Of a stretch of 64,000 nucleotides of DNA, positions 7,758-17,142 are shown in pieces. Position 1 is the first letter of the stretch; every line of letters starts with the position of its first letter. This stretch comes from Rhodoluna sp. (lineage in GTDB: Bacteria; Actinomycetota; Actinomycetes; Actinomycetales; Microbacteriaceae): positions 1 through 64,000 of the forward strand of contig NZ_JAHEDV010000004.1 in NCBI RefSeq assembly GCF_024641065.1, read 5' to 3'. The notes under the pieces are model-generated. The model was not told the origin of the DNA. It worked only from the letters and a program-made list of their open reading frames with translations, and ran no database searches. A program made the translations under genes and the position numbers.

Positions 7758-8513
7758 ATGCGCGTAGCGCGCTTTAGCCTCAATGGTGAACCAAAGTTTG
7801 GTGTTCTCGACGGCCCAGAGCTTGTTGTACTTGCTGGTCACCCTCTGGTTAGCGGTTACGAAACCACTGGGCAGCGAGTGCCGCTCAAAGAGGTCAAGTT
7901 GCTTGCGCCCACCATTCCATCCAAGGTGGTTTGCGTTGGCAAAAACTATGCCGATCACGCAAGCGAATTGGGCCTCGAACTAAACGGTGACCCAACCATT
8001 TTCTTCAAGCCGTCAAGCTCGATTGTTGGCCCTGGCGACCCGATTGTTATTCCGGTTCAGAGTGACCGCATTGAGCTTGAAGTTGAGCTAACCGTTGTGA
8101 TTGGCCAATTAGCAAAAAACGTGAGCGAAGAAGACGCCCTCGACTATGTTTGGGGCTTCACCATCGCCAACGACGTCACCGCGCGCGATTTGCAGTTCAG
8201 CGATGACCAGTGGGCTAGGTCAAAAGCTTTCGACAGTTTTTGCCCGCTTGGCCCATGGATCGAAACCGATTTTGTGCCCGACGGCCAACTGCTCGAGAGC
8301 CGCATTGATGGCGAAACCAAGCAGTCAGCCTCGATTGATTTGATGCTTCACGATGTTCCTAAAATCATCTCTTTTGTGAGCCACAACATGACTCTCTTGC
8401 CCGGCGATGTGATTCTCACCGGCACCCCGGCTGGCATTGCGCAAATTCGAAGCGGCGAGATTGTTGAGTGCGAGATCGAAGGCATCGGAACTCTGCTGAA
8501 CCCAGTCATTTAG
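7758..8513 (+). CDS. Fumarylacetoacetate hydrolase family protein
   Basis: The 251-residue protein is a standard-length FAH-domain hydrolase/isomerase. It shows VCVGKNYADHASELG, FFKPSSSIVGPGDPIV, the metal-binding ELEVELTVVIG and NDVTARDLQ, and the C-terminal GDVILTGTPAGI. Relatives act as oxaloacetate decarboxylase, acylpyruvase or aromatic-degradation isomerases; the substrate cannot be assigned here. It sits 25 bases after ilvE and 12 bases before gltX in a conserved actinobacterial arrangement, and there is no aromatic-degradation gene nearby, so a housekeeping keto-acid role is more likely than catabolism. Confidence 0.85.
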   Translation: MRVARFSLNGEPKFGVLDGPELVVLAGHPLVSGYETTGQRVPLKEVKLLAPTIPSKVVCVGKNYADHASELGLELNGDPTIFFKPSSSIVGPGDPIVIPVQSDRIELEVELTVVIGQLAKNVSEEDALDYVWGFTIANDVTARDLQFSDDQWARSKAFDSFCPLGPWIETDFVPDGQLLESRIDGETKQSASIDLMLHDVPKIISFVSHNMTLLPGDVILTGTPAGIAQIRSGEIVECEIEGIGTLLNPVI

Positions 8514-8525
8514 ACTTGAGGCATT

Positions 8526-10040
8526 ATGTCTTCAGTCATCACAGCACCTTTTACCGACGCAACCGGCCCTGATGTTAAGGTTCGTTTTTGCCCTTCACCG
8601 ACTGGTTTGCCGCACGTTGGTTTGATTCGCACCGCACTTTTCAACTGGGCCTATGCCCGTCACACCGGCGGTTCATTCTTGTTCCGCATTGAAGACACCG
8701 ATGCCGAGCGCGACAGCGAAGAGTCTTTTGAGATGATTCTCGATGCCCTCAACTGGCTTGGTTTGAACTGGGATGAAGGCGTTAACGTTGGTGGCCCGGC
8801 CGAGCCTTATCGCCAAAGCGAGCGCAGCCACGTTTATCTTGATGTGATCGAGAAGCTGAAGGCATCAGGTCACATTTATGAAAGCTACCTCACTGGCGAA
8901 GAGCTTGATGAGCGCAACAAAGCAAACGGCCGTGCAGTTCAGCTCGGCTATGACAACTCAGAGCGTGAGCTGAGCGAAGAGTCTAAGGCTGCTTATCGCG
9001 CCGAGGGCCGCAGCCCTGCTTTGCGTTTGCGAGTGCCAGATGTAGACATCACCTTCAACGACCTAGTTCGTGGCGAAATTACTTTTCCGGCCGGTTCGTT
9101 CCCTGACTTTGTTGTGGTTCGCCCTAACGGCCAGCCGCTTTACACACTGGTTAACCCGGTTGATGATGCCCTGATGGGTGTCACCCATGTGCTTCGCGGT
9201 GAAGACTTGCTTTCTTCAACCGGTCGCCAAATTGCCCTCTACAACGCACTTTATGAGGCTGGCGTAACCAAGTTCATTCCGCAGTTCGGTCACCTGCCTT
9301 ATGTGATGGGTGAAGGAACCAAGAAGCTTTCGAAGCGCGACCCTGAGGCAAACCTCTTTCACCACCGTGACCGCGGATTTATTCCAGAGGGTCTGCTCAA
9401 CTATCTAGCCCTGTTGGGTTGGGGTCTTAGCGCTGACCAAGACATTTTCACCATGGATGAACTTGCTGCCGCCTTCGACGTCACCAACGTAAACCCAAAC
9501 CCGGCCCGCTTCGATCAGAAAAAGGCCGATGCAATCAACTCGGCACACATTCGACGCCTTGATGTAAATGACTTCAAGTCACGCCTGATGCCTTACCTTC
9601 AGAGCGCTGGAATCGTCGGAGCCGAACTATCGGCGGCTGAAGAGAGCATCTTGACCGCGGTTGCTCCGCTGATTCAAGAGCGCCTAGTGGTGCTTAGCGA
9701 GGCTCCTGACCTGATCAGCTTCTTGTTCAAGACTGCCGACCAGATTGTGGTTGAAGAAGATGCCAAGGCTGGCCTGCCAGAAAACACCGTTGAAGTTCTA
9801 AACGCTGGTGTGGCTGCGCTTGAATCCATGGATGAAAGCGCCTTCAAAACTGAGGCTATTCAGGCTGCTCTTCAAGCTGCCCTGATTGATGGCTTGGGCC
9901 TAAAACCTCGTGTTGCTTTTGGCCCACTGCGTACTGCAATTTCGGGTCGCCGAATCTCTCCACCGCTGTTTGAATCGATGGAAATTCTCGGAAAATCTGA
10001 AACCATCGCGCGTTTGAGCGCGTTTGCTCGCATCGCCTAA
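8526..10040 (+). CDS. gltX: Glutamyl-tRNA synthetase
   Basis: A 504-residue class I aminoacyl-tRNA synthetase. The HIGH-like signature is in [21 protein letters not shown] and the KMSKS-like signature is [11 protein letters not shown]. It charges tRNA-Glu and, in most actinobacteria, also tRNA-Gln for later amidation. The gene is followed within 45 bases by a tRNA-Gln gene and, 4.3 kb on, a tRNA-Glu gene. Last protein gene of the leuB-ilvE-FAH-gltX run. Confidence 0.96.
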   Translation: MSSVITAPFTDATGPDVKVRFCPSPTGLPHVGLIRTALFNWAYARHTGGSFLFRIEDTDAERDSEESFEMILDALNWLGLNWDEGVNVGGPAEPYRQSERSHVYLDVIEKLKASGHIYESYLTGEELDERNKANGRAVQLGYDNSERELSEESKAAYRAEGRSPALRLRVPDVDITFNDLVRGEITFPAGSFPDFVVVRPNGQPLYTLVNPVDDALMGVTHVLRGEDLLSSTGRQIALYNALYEAGVTKFIPQFGHLPYVMGEGTKKLSKRDPEANLFHHRDRGFIPEGLLNYLALLGWGLSADQDIFTMDELAAAFDVTNVNPNPARFDQKKADAINSAHIRRLDVNDFKSRLMPYLQSAGIVGAELSAAEESILTAVAPLIQERLVVLSEAPDLISFLFKTADQIVVEEDAKAGLPENTVEVLNAGVAALESMDESAFKTEAIQAALQAALIDGLGLKPRVAFGPLRTAISGRRISPPLFESMEILGKSETIARLSAFARIA

Positions 10041-10084
10041 AAAGGCTAAGATTGGAAGTCGAGCCTCGGCTCGGTTTCATACTC

Positions 10085-10156
10085 TGGGGTATGGTGTAAT
10101 TGGCAACACGGAGGTTTCTGGTACCTTTGTTCTTGGTTCGAGTCCAGGTACCCCAG
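10085..10156 (+). tRNA. tRNA-Gln (anticodon CTG)
   Basis: A 72-base cloverleaf: acceptor arms TGGGGTA and TACCCCA, D-arm GTGTAATTGGCAACAC, anticodon loop TTCTGGT giving CTG (reads CAG), T-loop TTCGAGT, discriminator G. CCA is not encoded. A TAAGAT hexamer at 10047-10052 is a candidate -10. It lies just downstream of gltX. Confidence 0.93.
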
Positions 10157-10162
10157 CTTTAG

Positions 10163-10199
10163 AAAATGGCTCTTCTCTCAACGAGAAGGGTCATTTTTC
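10163..10199 (+). terminator. Intrinsic terminator after tRNA-Gln
   Basis: A 12-pair stem, ATGGCTCTTCTC with GAGAAGGGTCAT (two G-U pairs) around a short loop, is followed by TTTTT. It ends the gltX/tRNA-Gln transcript before the next promoter at 10202. Confidence 0.85.
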
Positions 10200-10201
10200 T
10201 T

Positions 10202-10207
10202 TAAACT
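10202..10207 (+). promoter_or_regulatory. -10 element TAAACT for a leaderless gene
   Basis: TAAACT ends six bases before the ATG at 10214 and there is no Shine-Dalgarno sequence, so transcription probably begins at the start codon itself. Confidence 0.55.
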
Positions 10208-10213
10208 CGAAGC

Positions 10214-10603
10214 ATGACTGCTCTTCAAATCTCAGCCCTAATTTTGGTCGGAATTCAAGTTTGCGTGGCTATGTTTCAGCTGGCTCTAGCGCTTGGTGCG
10301 CCGATGGGTGAGTATGCCTGGGGTGGCCAAAATGAGGCTGTTCTGCCTAAGCGCCTGCGAATCGCCAGCGCGGTGAATCTTCTGGTCTATGCGGCAATCG
10401 GTGGCCACTATTTGGCGCAAAGCGGCATTTTGAAGCCGCTGCTAGAGCCAAGCTTGAACACCATAGCCAACTGGGTTTTGGTCGGGTTCATGGCTTTGGG
10501 TCTATTGATGAATGGCATTTCAAAAAGCAAAAAAGAACGTCAGATGTGGGTTCCGGTGCTTTTGCTAAGCGTGGTTTGCTCGGTGATCGTGGCCCTAGGC
10601 TAA
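10214..10603 (+). CDS. Unrecognised four-helix membrane protein
   Basis: A 129-residue integral membrane protein with four predicted helices: about residues 5-28, 51-69, 84-101 and 112-128. The loop GAPMGEYAWGGQNEAVLPKRLR between helices 1 and 2 is the most distinctive part and recalls small conserved membrane proteins of unknown function. No signal peptide, no catalytic motif. It is a single gene between the tRNA-Gln terminator and a convergent metallo-beta-lactamase-fold gene; its ATG follows a TAAACT -10 by six bases. Confidence 0.7.
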   Translation: MTALQISALILVGIQVCVAMFQLALALGAPMGEYAWGGQNEAVLPKRLRIASAVNLLVYAAIGGHYLAQSGILKPLLEPSLNTIANWVLVGFMALGLLMNGISKSKKERQMWVPVLLLSVVCSVIVALG

Positions 10604-10608
10604 TTGCC

Positions 10609-11256
10609 TCAAACCTGAGTAGATTCACCTGGCTGCAAGTATTCAAAACTGCCGCCGCCGGCTTCGGTAATCGCCTGAATTCGACCGTTATTTAGTGCGT
10701 GCCCGTTTTCGCTCAGCAGCGAGTTGTGAGTTGCAAAACTGCGCTTCGGTTTGATGGCATCAACAAAATCGATTACGTCGCCAATCTTCAACCATGGCGC
10801 CGATGCTGGGCAGGCCAGCAGTTCAACTGGGCGGTCGGGTTGGGTGTAGCTATCTCCTGGGTAATACAACTTGTCGTTGATCATTACGCCGCAGTTTTGC
10901 AGCAACGCAATTGATCGGTGAATTTCGGCGTGCAAATCGCCAAAGAATTCAATGGTGAATGAGCCTTCATTAAAAAAGTCTCCGTGGTGCACTGCGATTA
11001 CCTTGAGGTTTGGGCGTGAGGAGGCTAGGCGAGCGCGAACTTCATCGGTGCCATAAATAACCAAGGATGCATTCTCTGCGCTGATGCGATCGAGTTGGGC
11101 TTCGAAGCAGTGATCGTCGTGCATGTGGGTAATGACAACGGCTCGAACATTCTTGAAACCAGCCATGTCGCGGGTGTAGAAGCCAGGGTCGATGATTAGT
11201 TTTTCGCCGTCTTGCTCAAGCACTAGGCAAGCGTGTTCGAATTTGGTGATCTGCAT
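10609..11256 (-). CDS. Metallo-beta-lactamase-fold hydrolase (UlaG-like)
   Basis: A 215-residue MBL-fold protein: N-terminal KFEHACLVLEQDGEKLIIDPG, the zinc-binding THMHDDH and later PGDSYTQPDRPVELLACPASAPWLKIGD. The short length and HACL opening resemble the UlaG/YtnP-like metal-dependent hydrolases rather than beta-lactamases. The natural substrate is unknown. It is transcribed alone, divergent from the P-type-ATPase-like gene; CACAAT six bases upstream of the ATG is a possible leaderless -10. Confidence 0.85.
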   Translation of the reverse strand: MQITKFEHACLVLEQDGEKLIIDPGFYTRDMAGFKNVRAVVITHMHDDHCFEAQLDRISAENASLVIYGTDEVRARLASSRPNLKVIAVHHGDFFNEGSFTIEFFGDLHAEIHRSIALLQNCGVMINDKLYYPGDSYTQPDRPVELLACPASAPWLKIGDVIDFVDAIKPKRSFATHNSLLSENGHALNNGRIQAITEAGGGSFEYLQPGESTQV

Positions 11257-11290
11257 GCTCTCATTGTGCCAAGTATTGTTCGGCTCGGCA

Positions 11291-11296
11291 TAAGAT
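11291..11296 (+). promoter_or_regulatory. -10 element TAAGAT for the P-type-ATPase-like gene
   Basis: TAAGAT lies six bases before GTG 11303. That spacing favours leaderless translation from 11303 over the TTG at 11297. Confidence 0.5.
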
Positions 11297-11302
11297 TTGG
11301 AG

Positions 11303-13330
11303 GTGAATCAGAATCAGCCAGCCCACCAGCACCTGCAGGCCCTAGCGCCAGGCGTTACGCCAGCGCTAACTTTGCAGCCGCGGGTTTATCGCAACAACTT
11401 TTTTGTTGCCCTTGGTCTGACTCTGGCCGGCGTGGTGCTGAGTGCGTTTTTTCAAGCCTTGATCGGTGTTGATTATGGTGTGCCGGCATTGGCAGAAATC
11501 GCCTCGCCCGCTCTGTTTGGCTTGTGCATTCTGATTTCAGGGCGAGTGTTTTTTATTCGTGCGGTTCGTGAAATTCGCGATGGGCTAATTGCCTCACACG
11601 GCTTGGTCTCGCTGGCAATTTTGCTGTTGTTGGCTACCGCTGTTGAATCTGGGCTAGCTGCTTGGTGGCAGGCATCCGCGGCAATCACCTTAGCGCTCTT
11701 GTTCAACTGGTTGACTGCTCGTCAGATTTATCAGGTGACCCAAGTTCGTGGTCAGTTGCGCAAATTATTGCCTCAGCAAGCCGTTCGCTTGGTTGGCGAA
11801 GGCGATGATCAGCTCGAAGAAGTAGTTTTTGTTGCGAATCTGCAACACGGTGATTTGATCGTGGTCAAGCCTGGTCAGCGAATAGCTGTTGACGGTGTTG
11901 TGGTTGAAGGCTCAAACGATGTCGATGAGTCGGCCATAGACGGCGTTGCCAAGTTTGTTTATAAAGAGGCCGGCGACAGTGTTGTAGCCGGGGCGCTCAC
12001 GAAGGGTGAGCTACCTCTTGGGCAAGGCGTTCTCAAGATTCGAGTAACCGGAGTTGGTTCTCAAACCAAGCTGGGCATGCACCTAGAAATTCTTGATCGA
12101 GTTGAATCTCAGATTTCTCCGGGGCAGATTGGCGCATCGCACATTGCCAAATTTGTAGCCCTCGGCTTGTTGATCTTGGCAGGAATTGCTGCGGTTCTAT
12201 GGGGCTTGGCCCCTGCGTTTTCGCTTAGTCAAATTCTTGCCCTTGCCGCTGCGGTGCTGCTAATTTTTGCCCCTGAGAGTTTGGCTCAAATTATTCCGTT
12301 GAGCATCGCTGCAGCAGTTCAAAAAGCCAACCGCGAGGGCGTGCTGGTGCACGATCGCGCGGCATTCGCACTCTTAGCCAAAGCCGACGTTGTTGCTTTT
12401 GAAAAGACCGGAACCCTGACTACGGCCGAGCGAACTTTTGAAGGTGCCTATTTGGCAGTTGGTTCTTCGTTGACTTCGGTAGATCAGCTGCTGGCACTGG
12501 CCGCTGGTCTTGAATCTCATGCCAAGCACTCGGTTGCCAGCCGCATTGTGCTCGAGGCTTCAATGCGCAAGCTCGACTTGCCCGAAGTTCTCGACTTTAG
12601 GGCAATTCCTGGCCAGGGTGTAACCGGAATCATCGAGGGCGACAACCTGAGCATTGGCTCGGCCGCTCTGCTTACCGCCAGAAACATCGACATCCATGTG
12701 TCTGACTTGGTGAGGGCAGATGCTGCCAACCAAAAAGGGAACACCGTGGTTTTTGTGCTGCGAAACAGTGAAATTCTGGGCTATTTCGAGCTTGGTGACG
12801 CCTTGAGGGCTTCGGCCAAATCTGCGGTTTATCAACTGCACGCTAACCGCAATCGTGTTGCTCTGCTAACCGGCGATGCCAAGGGTGTTGCTGACTGGAT
12901 CGCCTCGCAACTGGGCATCGTTGAGGTGCATTCAGAACTTTCGCCGCTTCAGCGCCCGGCAACAATTCAAAAATTGAAGGCTGACGGCTCGATTGTTGCC
13001 GTGGTTGGTGACGCTCAAAATGATGCCGCTGCGCTGGCAGAAGCCCAGGTGCCCATCGCAGTTGGTGACGAAACGGTGTCGAACTTTGGTCTTCAGCTGC
13101 TTTCGCTTGACCCTCTTGCAATTGCTCACACAGTGCGTCTTGCTCAAAAAACTAGTCGTCGCATTTTCTGGTCTTTTGCTTGGGCGGTGGCAACCGGGTT
13201 GATTTCTCTTGCCCTTCTCGGGGCATTCAGCGCATTTGCGTTTAGCGCCGCACTGGCAGTAATTGCCGCTGCCCTAGGGCTAGTGCCTTCGTTGTTGGTT
13301 GCTGCTCGAGCCAAAGGGTTGGGTCGCTAG
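11303..13330 (+). CDS. P1B-type ATPase-like protein with degenerate catalytic motifs
   Basis: The 675-residue protein aligns along its length with heavy-metal P-type ATPases: N-terminal membrane helices, an actuator-like domain (GDLIVVKPGQRIAVDGVVVEG), two more helices, a nucleotide/phosphorylation domain and C-terminal helices. The hallmark residues are changed: the phosphorylated aspartate of DKTGT is glutamate (FEKTGTLTT), the actuator TGES is replaced (VDESAIDGVAKF), the membrane CPC is APE (FAPESLAQIIP), and the HP dipeptide reads HS (AKHSVASRI). LLTGDAKG and VGDAQNDAAALA are retained. No heavy-metal-associated domain or metal-binding cysteine cluster is visible. The frame is intact, so this looks like a maintained non-pumping derivative. 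The lipid kinase gene follows with a one-base overlap. The family is clear; transport activity is doubtful. Confidence 0.8.
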   Translation: MNQNQPAHQHLQALAPGVTPALTLQPRVYRNNFFVALGLTLAGVVLSAFFQALIGVDYGVPALAEIASPALFGLCILISGRVFFIRAVREIRDGLIASHGLVSLAILLLLATAVESGLAAWWQASAAITLALLFNWLTARQIYQVTQVRGQLRKLLPQQAVRLVGEGDDQLEEVVFVANLQHGDLIVVKPGQRIAVDGVVVEGSNDVDESAIDGVAKFVYKEAGDSVVAGALTKGELPLGQGVLKIRVTGVGSQTKLGMHLEILDRVESQISPGQIGASHIAKFVALGLLILAGIAAVLWGLAPAFSLSQILALAAAVLLIFAPESLAQIIPLSIAAAVQKANREGVLVHDRAAFALLAKADVVAFEKTGTLTTAERTFEGAYLAVGSSLTSVDQLLALAAGLESHAKHSVASRIVLEASMRKLDLPEVLDFRAIPGQGVTGIIEGDNLSIGSAALLTARNIDIHVSDLVRADAANQKGNTVVFVLRNSEILGYFELGDALRASAKSAVYQLHANRNRVALLTGDAKGVADWIASQLGIVEVHSELSPLQRPATIQKLKADGSIVAVVGDAQNDAAALAEAQVPIAVGDETVSNFGLQLLSLDPLAIAHTVRLAQKTSRRIFWSFAWAVATGLISLALLGAFSAFAFSAALAVIAAALGLVPSLLVAARAKGLGR

Positions 13331-14223
13331 TGAAACGCATCGGGCTCATCGTCAACCCAACCGCAGGTAACGGGCAGGGCAGAATTGATGGTTGTGTTGC
13401 GAATAAGCAACTCGCCAAGCAAGCTGAAATCATCGATTTGTCAGGCACCAGCCGAGCTGAGGCTGAGGCCAATGGCACACGCGCAATCAAAGAGCATTTG
13501 ATTGACGGGCTTGTGGTGGTGGGCGGCGATGGCACTGTGAATCTCGGTGTGAATCTTTGTGCCCAAACCGATGTGCCTCTAGGAATAATTCCGTCTGGCA
13601 CCGGTAATGATGCAGCGCGCTCACTAGATTTAGTGGTCGGCGATGCTGAGGCTGCTGCCTGCCAGGTGATTTCATCCTTGGATAACCCGCGAATTGTTGA
13701 CCTGGGCAAGGCACAGACCCGCAATCAGTCGTTTTGGTATTTCTGCACCATCTCGGCCGGTTTCGACGCTTTGGTAAACCAAACTGCAAACCGCTGGAAA
13801 TGGCCCAAAGGCCCAAGCCGCTACAAGTTAGCTATGCTCGCCGAGCTGGCAAAGTTCAAGCCCATTCACTACCGTGCTGTGATCGACGGGGTGGCGCGAG
13901 AATTCGACGCCATGCTGTGCTCGGTAAACAATTCAAAGGCCTTCGGTGGAGGCATGCTGGTTACCCCAGACGCCAAAGTCGATGACGGTTGGCTCGATGT
14001 TTTCATCGTGCACAAAATCAGCCGGCTCGAGCTAATCAAGGTGTTCCCAAAGGTTTACACCGGCGAGCACGTGAGTCACCCGGCTGTTGAAATTATCCGT
14101 GCCAAAAAAGTTTCTATAGAGTCGGGCAACATGCCAGCGTTTTCAGATGGCGAGGCGAGAGGCTATTCGCCAATATCGGCAGAAATTGCGCCTCAAGCGT
14201 TGCGAGTTTTCGCGCCAAAGTAG
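13330..14223 (+). CDS. Diacylglycerol/lipid kinase family protein
   Basis: A 297-residue DAGK-catalytic-domain protein: N-terminal LIVNPTAGNG, the nucleotide-binding VVGGDGTVN, and IIPSGTGNDAARSL. Family members phosphorylate diacylglycerol, sphingoid bases or similar lipids at the inner membrane face. The GTG start overlaps the stop of the degenerate P-type ATPase by one base, so the two are translationally linked. tRNA-Glu lies downstream. Confidence 0.88.
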   Translation: MKRIGLIVNPTAGNGQGRIDGCVANKQLAKQAEIIDLSGTSRAEAEANGTRAIKEHLIDGLVVVGGDGTVNLGVNLCAQTDVPLGIIPSGTGNDAARSLDLVVGDAEAAACQVISSLDNPRIVDLGKAQTRNQSFWYFCTISAGFDALVNQTANRWKWPKGPSRYKLAMLAELAKFKPIHYRAVIDGVAREFDAMLCSVNNSKAFGGGMLVTPDAKVDDGWLDVFIVHKISRLELIKVFPKVYTGEHVSHPAVEIIRAKKVSIESGNMPAFSDGEARGYSPISAEIAPQALRVFAPK

Positions 14224-14284
14224 GTCAATAGGCCAAGTGGCGAAGCAGGCTCACTTATGGCATAATTGTCAGGTTGCACAAAAC

Positions 14285-14357
14285 GGTCCCATCGTTTAGC
14301 GGCCTAGGACACCGCCCTCTCACGGCGGCAGCAGGGGTTCAAATCCCCTTGGGATCA
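14285..14357 (+). tRNA. tRNA-Glu (anticodon CTC)
   Basis: Cloverleaf with acceptor GGTCCCA/TGGGATC, anticodon stem CCGCC/GGCGG and loop CTCTCAC giving CTC (reads GAG), T-arm GGGG TTCAAAT CCCC, discriminator A. CCA not encoded. CATAAT at 14261-14266 is a candidate -10. Confidence 0.94.
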
Positions 14358-14363
14358 CGAATT

Positions 14364-14402
14364 CTCCCTCTCGATGACTTGCTCTCGGGAGGGAGTTTTT
14401 TC
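14364..14402 (+). terminator. Intrinsic terminator after tRNA-Glu
   Basis: An 11-pair stem (CTCCCTCTCGA with TCGGGAGGGAG, one T-G pair) with a 10-base loop is followed by a run of six T. It lies between tRNA-Glu and the convergent MFS gene. Confidence 0.88.
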
Positions 14403-14416
14403 TTAACTTGCCAGCA

Positions 14417-15658
14417 CTAAAGGGCGGTAGGCGCTTTGAGTTTGCCGAAGGTTGCCGCCAACACAATCAAAACCACCGGTATCAAGGCCGCGGCATTCAC
14501 ACCCACAAAGGCAAATACCGCAAGGATGCTTCCGGCAACCCCTCCACCGAAGGCTCCGGCCAGGTTCATAGAAGAGTCACTCAGGCCTTGAACATTGGTC
14601 TTCTCAAGCGGTGGCAGGGTTTCGGTTAGAAGTGCTGAACCGCCAACCGTAGATGCCGACCATCCCAGGCCCAGCAAGAACAAACCGAGTGTAACCAAGA
14701 AGCGATCATCGGCACCAAAACCGGCAAAGGCAAGGGCTGCGACATAAATTAACTGGCCGAGCAAGATGGTGCGCATGCGCCCAAATTTGTCAGCGAACCA
14801 ACCGAATATTGGGCTGAAGGCATACATTCCGGCAATGTGAAGGCTGATGGTGAAGCCAACCACCACTAGGTCATAGCCCATGCTCTTCATGTGTATCGGT
14901 GTCATGGCCATTACCGAAACCATCACCATGTGGCTCAACGCAATCGACATAACGGCGAAGGCTGCCAATGGATAGGCCTTGAGGGTCGCAATCGCCGAGG
15001 CAAATGAAACCTTGGGTTTGATGCCTTTGATTTCAACCTGTTGTGATTTCGCAACAAGTAGGGGGTCTGGTCTCAAACCAAACCAGAAAACCGTGGTTGC
15101 ACCCAGTTGAGCCATGATGGTGAACAAAAACGGCCCGGTAAGGGTTGGCAAGCCGAGTGCGTGGCCAACAATTTCTCCAGGTCCAAACATGTTTGGACCA
15201 ATTACCGCGCCAATGGTGGTTGCCCAGACCACAATCGACAAATCGCGAGCTTTTGAACCTTCGGTTGGAATATCAGTAGCGGCAAATCTAGCTTGGAGGC
15301 CAACCGCTGACCCACCGCCGAGCAAGAATAACGCCACCAGCAGTAACGGAAAAAAGTGAATTGCGGCCGCTGTGATGACTAACATTGCACCCGAAATGGC
15401 CAATGCAGCACCGGTGGCTAGCGAAACCCTTCTGCCCTTGGCAAAAGCCAATCTTGCGAGGGGTATGGCCCAGGTTGCTGCGCCCAAGGTGCTGAAGGTA
15501 GCGGCAGAACCAGCCCAAGCCTCAGACCCTGAAAGTTCGGCGGCTAGCAGTGAGCCAATTGAAAGGGTTGAACCAAGCCCAAACCCACCCAAAATCTGCC
15601 CAGAGGTTAGTACTTTGACGGTTTTACGCTGAAGAATATCCAGCTCTGAAGGGCGCAT
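14417..15658 (-). CDS. Major facilitator superfamily transporter
   Basis: A 413-residue polytopic protein with about 12 membrane segments and the mid-protein MFS motif GWFADKFGRMRTILLG between helices. The N-terminal half is alanine/glycine rich, and a charged loop (KSQQVEIKGIKPK) separates the halves. No residue points to a substrate; drug-proton antiporters and metabolite exporters both fit. It is a single minus-strand gene, divergent from leuC with a 50-base gap. Confidence 0.85.
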   Translation of the reverse strand: MRPSELDILQRKTVKVLTSGQILGGFGLGSTLSIGSLLAAELSGSEAWAGSAATFSTLGAATWAIPLARLAFAKGRRVSLATGAALAISGAMLVITAAAIHFFPLLLVALFLLGGGSAVGLQARFAATDIPTEGSKARDLSIVVWATTIGAVIGPNMFGPGEIVGHALGLPTLTGPFLFTIMAQLGATTVFWFGLRPDPLLVAKSQQVEIKGIKPKVSFASAIATLKAYPLAAFAVMSIALSHMVMVSVMAMTPIHMKSMGYDLVVVGFTISLHIAGMYAFSPIFGWFADKFGRMRTILLGQLIYVAALAFAGFGADDRFLVTLGLFLLGLGWSASTVGGSALLTETLPPLEKTNVQGLSDSSMNLAGAFGGGVAGSILAVFAFVGVNAAALIPVVLIVLAATFGKLKAPTAL

Positions 15659-15708
15659 CCTCTCAGCCTAAAGGTAAACTTGAGACCTAAACGTTTTGAG
15701 GTGTTTGC

Positions 15709-17142
15709 ATGACAAATAAGCCATTGACTTTGGCTGAGAAGGTATGGAACGACCACTTGGTGGTCAAGGGCAAAGACGGCTCTCCAGACCTGCTCTACAT
15801 CGACCTGCACTTGGTGCACGAGGTAACCAGTCCACAGGCTTTTGACGGTTTGCGTTTGGCTGGTCGCCCAGTTCGCCGCACCGATCTGACCATTGCAACC
15901 GAAGACCACAACACCCCAACCTGGGATATCGACAAGCCAATTGCCGACCCGGTTAGCCGCACGCAGATTGAGGCCCTTCGTCACAACGCTGCCGAGTTTG
16001 GTGTTCGAATTCACTCGCTCGGTGATGCCGAGCAGGGCATTGTTCACGTGGTTGGCCCGCAGCTTGGTTTGACCATGCCTGGCCTAACCGTTGTTTGTGG
16101 CGACTCACACACTTCAACCCACGGTGCTTTTGGCGCCTTGGCCATGGGCATCGGCACCAGCGAGGTTGAGCACGTGCTTGCCACCCAAACCTTGCCACTA
16201 AAGCCTTTCAAGACCATGGCAATCAATGTCGAGGGCACCCTTCGCCCAGGTGTTACAGCCAAGGACATCATCCTTGCGGTTATTGCCAAAATTGGCACCG
16301 GTGGCGGCCAGGGCTATGTGCTTGAATACCGCGGCAGTGCTATCCGTGCGCTTTCAATGGAAGCCCGCATGACGATTTGCAACATGTCTATTGAGGCTGG
16401 AGCCCGTGCCGGTATGGTCGCGCCTGACCAGATCACCTATGACTACCTCGAGGGTCGCCCACACGCACCGATTGGTGCTGACTGGGATGCAGCGGTTGCT
16501 TACTGGAACACTCTGCCTACCGATGAGGGCGCCAAGTTTGACACCGAGGTTTTCTTGGATGCCAACACGCTTGACCCATTTGTCACCTGGGGAACCAACC
16601 CGGGCCAAGGCGTTAGCTTGAACGAAAACGTTCCAAACCCTGACGACATTTCAGACCCAAATGAGAAGGCTGCTGCACTGCGCGCCCTTGAATACATGGA
16701 TCTAAAAGCCGGCACCCCAATGAAAGAAATTGCGGTGAACACCGTTTTCTTGGGCTCTTGCACCAACAGCCGCATTGAAGACTTGCGTGCTGCAGCAGCG
16801 ATCATCGAGGGCCAGAAAAAGGCCGAGGGCGTTCGCTTTATGGTTGTGCCAGGTTCTGCTCGAGTGCGCTTGCAAGCTGAAGCCGAAGGTCTAGACAAGA
16901 TCTTCAAAGACTTTGGAGCCGAGTGGCGTTTTGCCGGTTGTTCAATGTGTTTGGGTATGAACCCAGACCAGTTGGCACCGGGTGAGCGTGCAGCTTCAAC
17001 CTCAAACCGAAACTTTGAGGGCCGCCAGGGCAAGGGTGCTCGCACCCACTTGGTTTCACCGCTGGTTGCCGCAGCTACTGCTATTCGCGGAACCCTTTCT
17101 AGCCCAGCTGACCTACTTGAGCAGAACGCAGGAGCCAACTAA
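15709..17142 (+). CDS. leuC: 3-isopropylmalate dehydratase large subunit
   Basis: The 477-residue aconitase-family subunit carries [27 protein letters not shown] and [11 protein letters not shown]; the cysteines in the last two hold the 4Fe-4S cluster. With LeuD it isomerises 2-isopropylmalate to 3-isopropylmalate. GAGGTG precedes the ATG and TAAACT at 15675-15680 is a candidate -10. Its stop overlaps the start of leuD by one base. The short leader leaves no room for a T-box or a leucine leader peptide. Confidence 0.96.
   Translation: MTNKPLTLAEKVWNDHLVVKGKDGSPDLLYIDLHLVHEVTSPQAFDGLRLAGRPVRRTDLTIATEDHNTPTWDIDKPIADPVSRTQIEALRHNAAEFGVRIHSLGDAEQGIVHVVGPQLGLTMPGLTVVCGDSHTSTHGAFGALAMGIGTSEVEHVLATQTLPLKPFKTMAINVEGTLRPGVTAKDIILAVIAKIGTGGGQGYVLEYRGSAIRALSMEARMTICNMSIEAGARAGMVAPDQITYDYLEGRPHAPIGADWDAAVAYWNTLPTDEGAKFDTEVFLDANTLDPFVTWGTNPGQGVSLNENVPNPDDISDPNEKAAALRALEYMDLKAGTPMKEIAVNTVFLGSCTNSRIEDLRAAAAIIEGQKKAEGVRFMVVPGSARVRLQAEAEGLDKIFKDFGAEWRFAGCSMCLGMNPDQLAPGERAASTSNRNFEGRQGKGARTHLVSPLVAAATAIRGTLSSPADLLEQNAGAN

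Noticed and set aside
15659-15708. Leucine attenuator or T-box upstream of leuC
   Set aside because: Only 50 bases, with a -10 and a GAGGTG site; no room for a leader peptide or T-box fold. The 54 bases before leuB are equally short.
16500-17138. 212-codon minus-strand frame opposite leuC
   Set aside because: Mirror of a strongly coding gene, rich in Ser/Arg/Ala from the complementary codons, no ribosome binding site and no recognisable motif.
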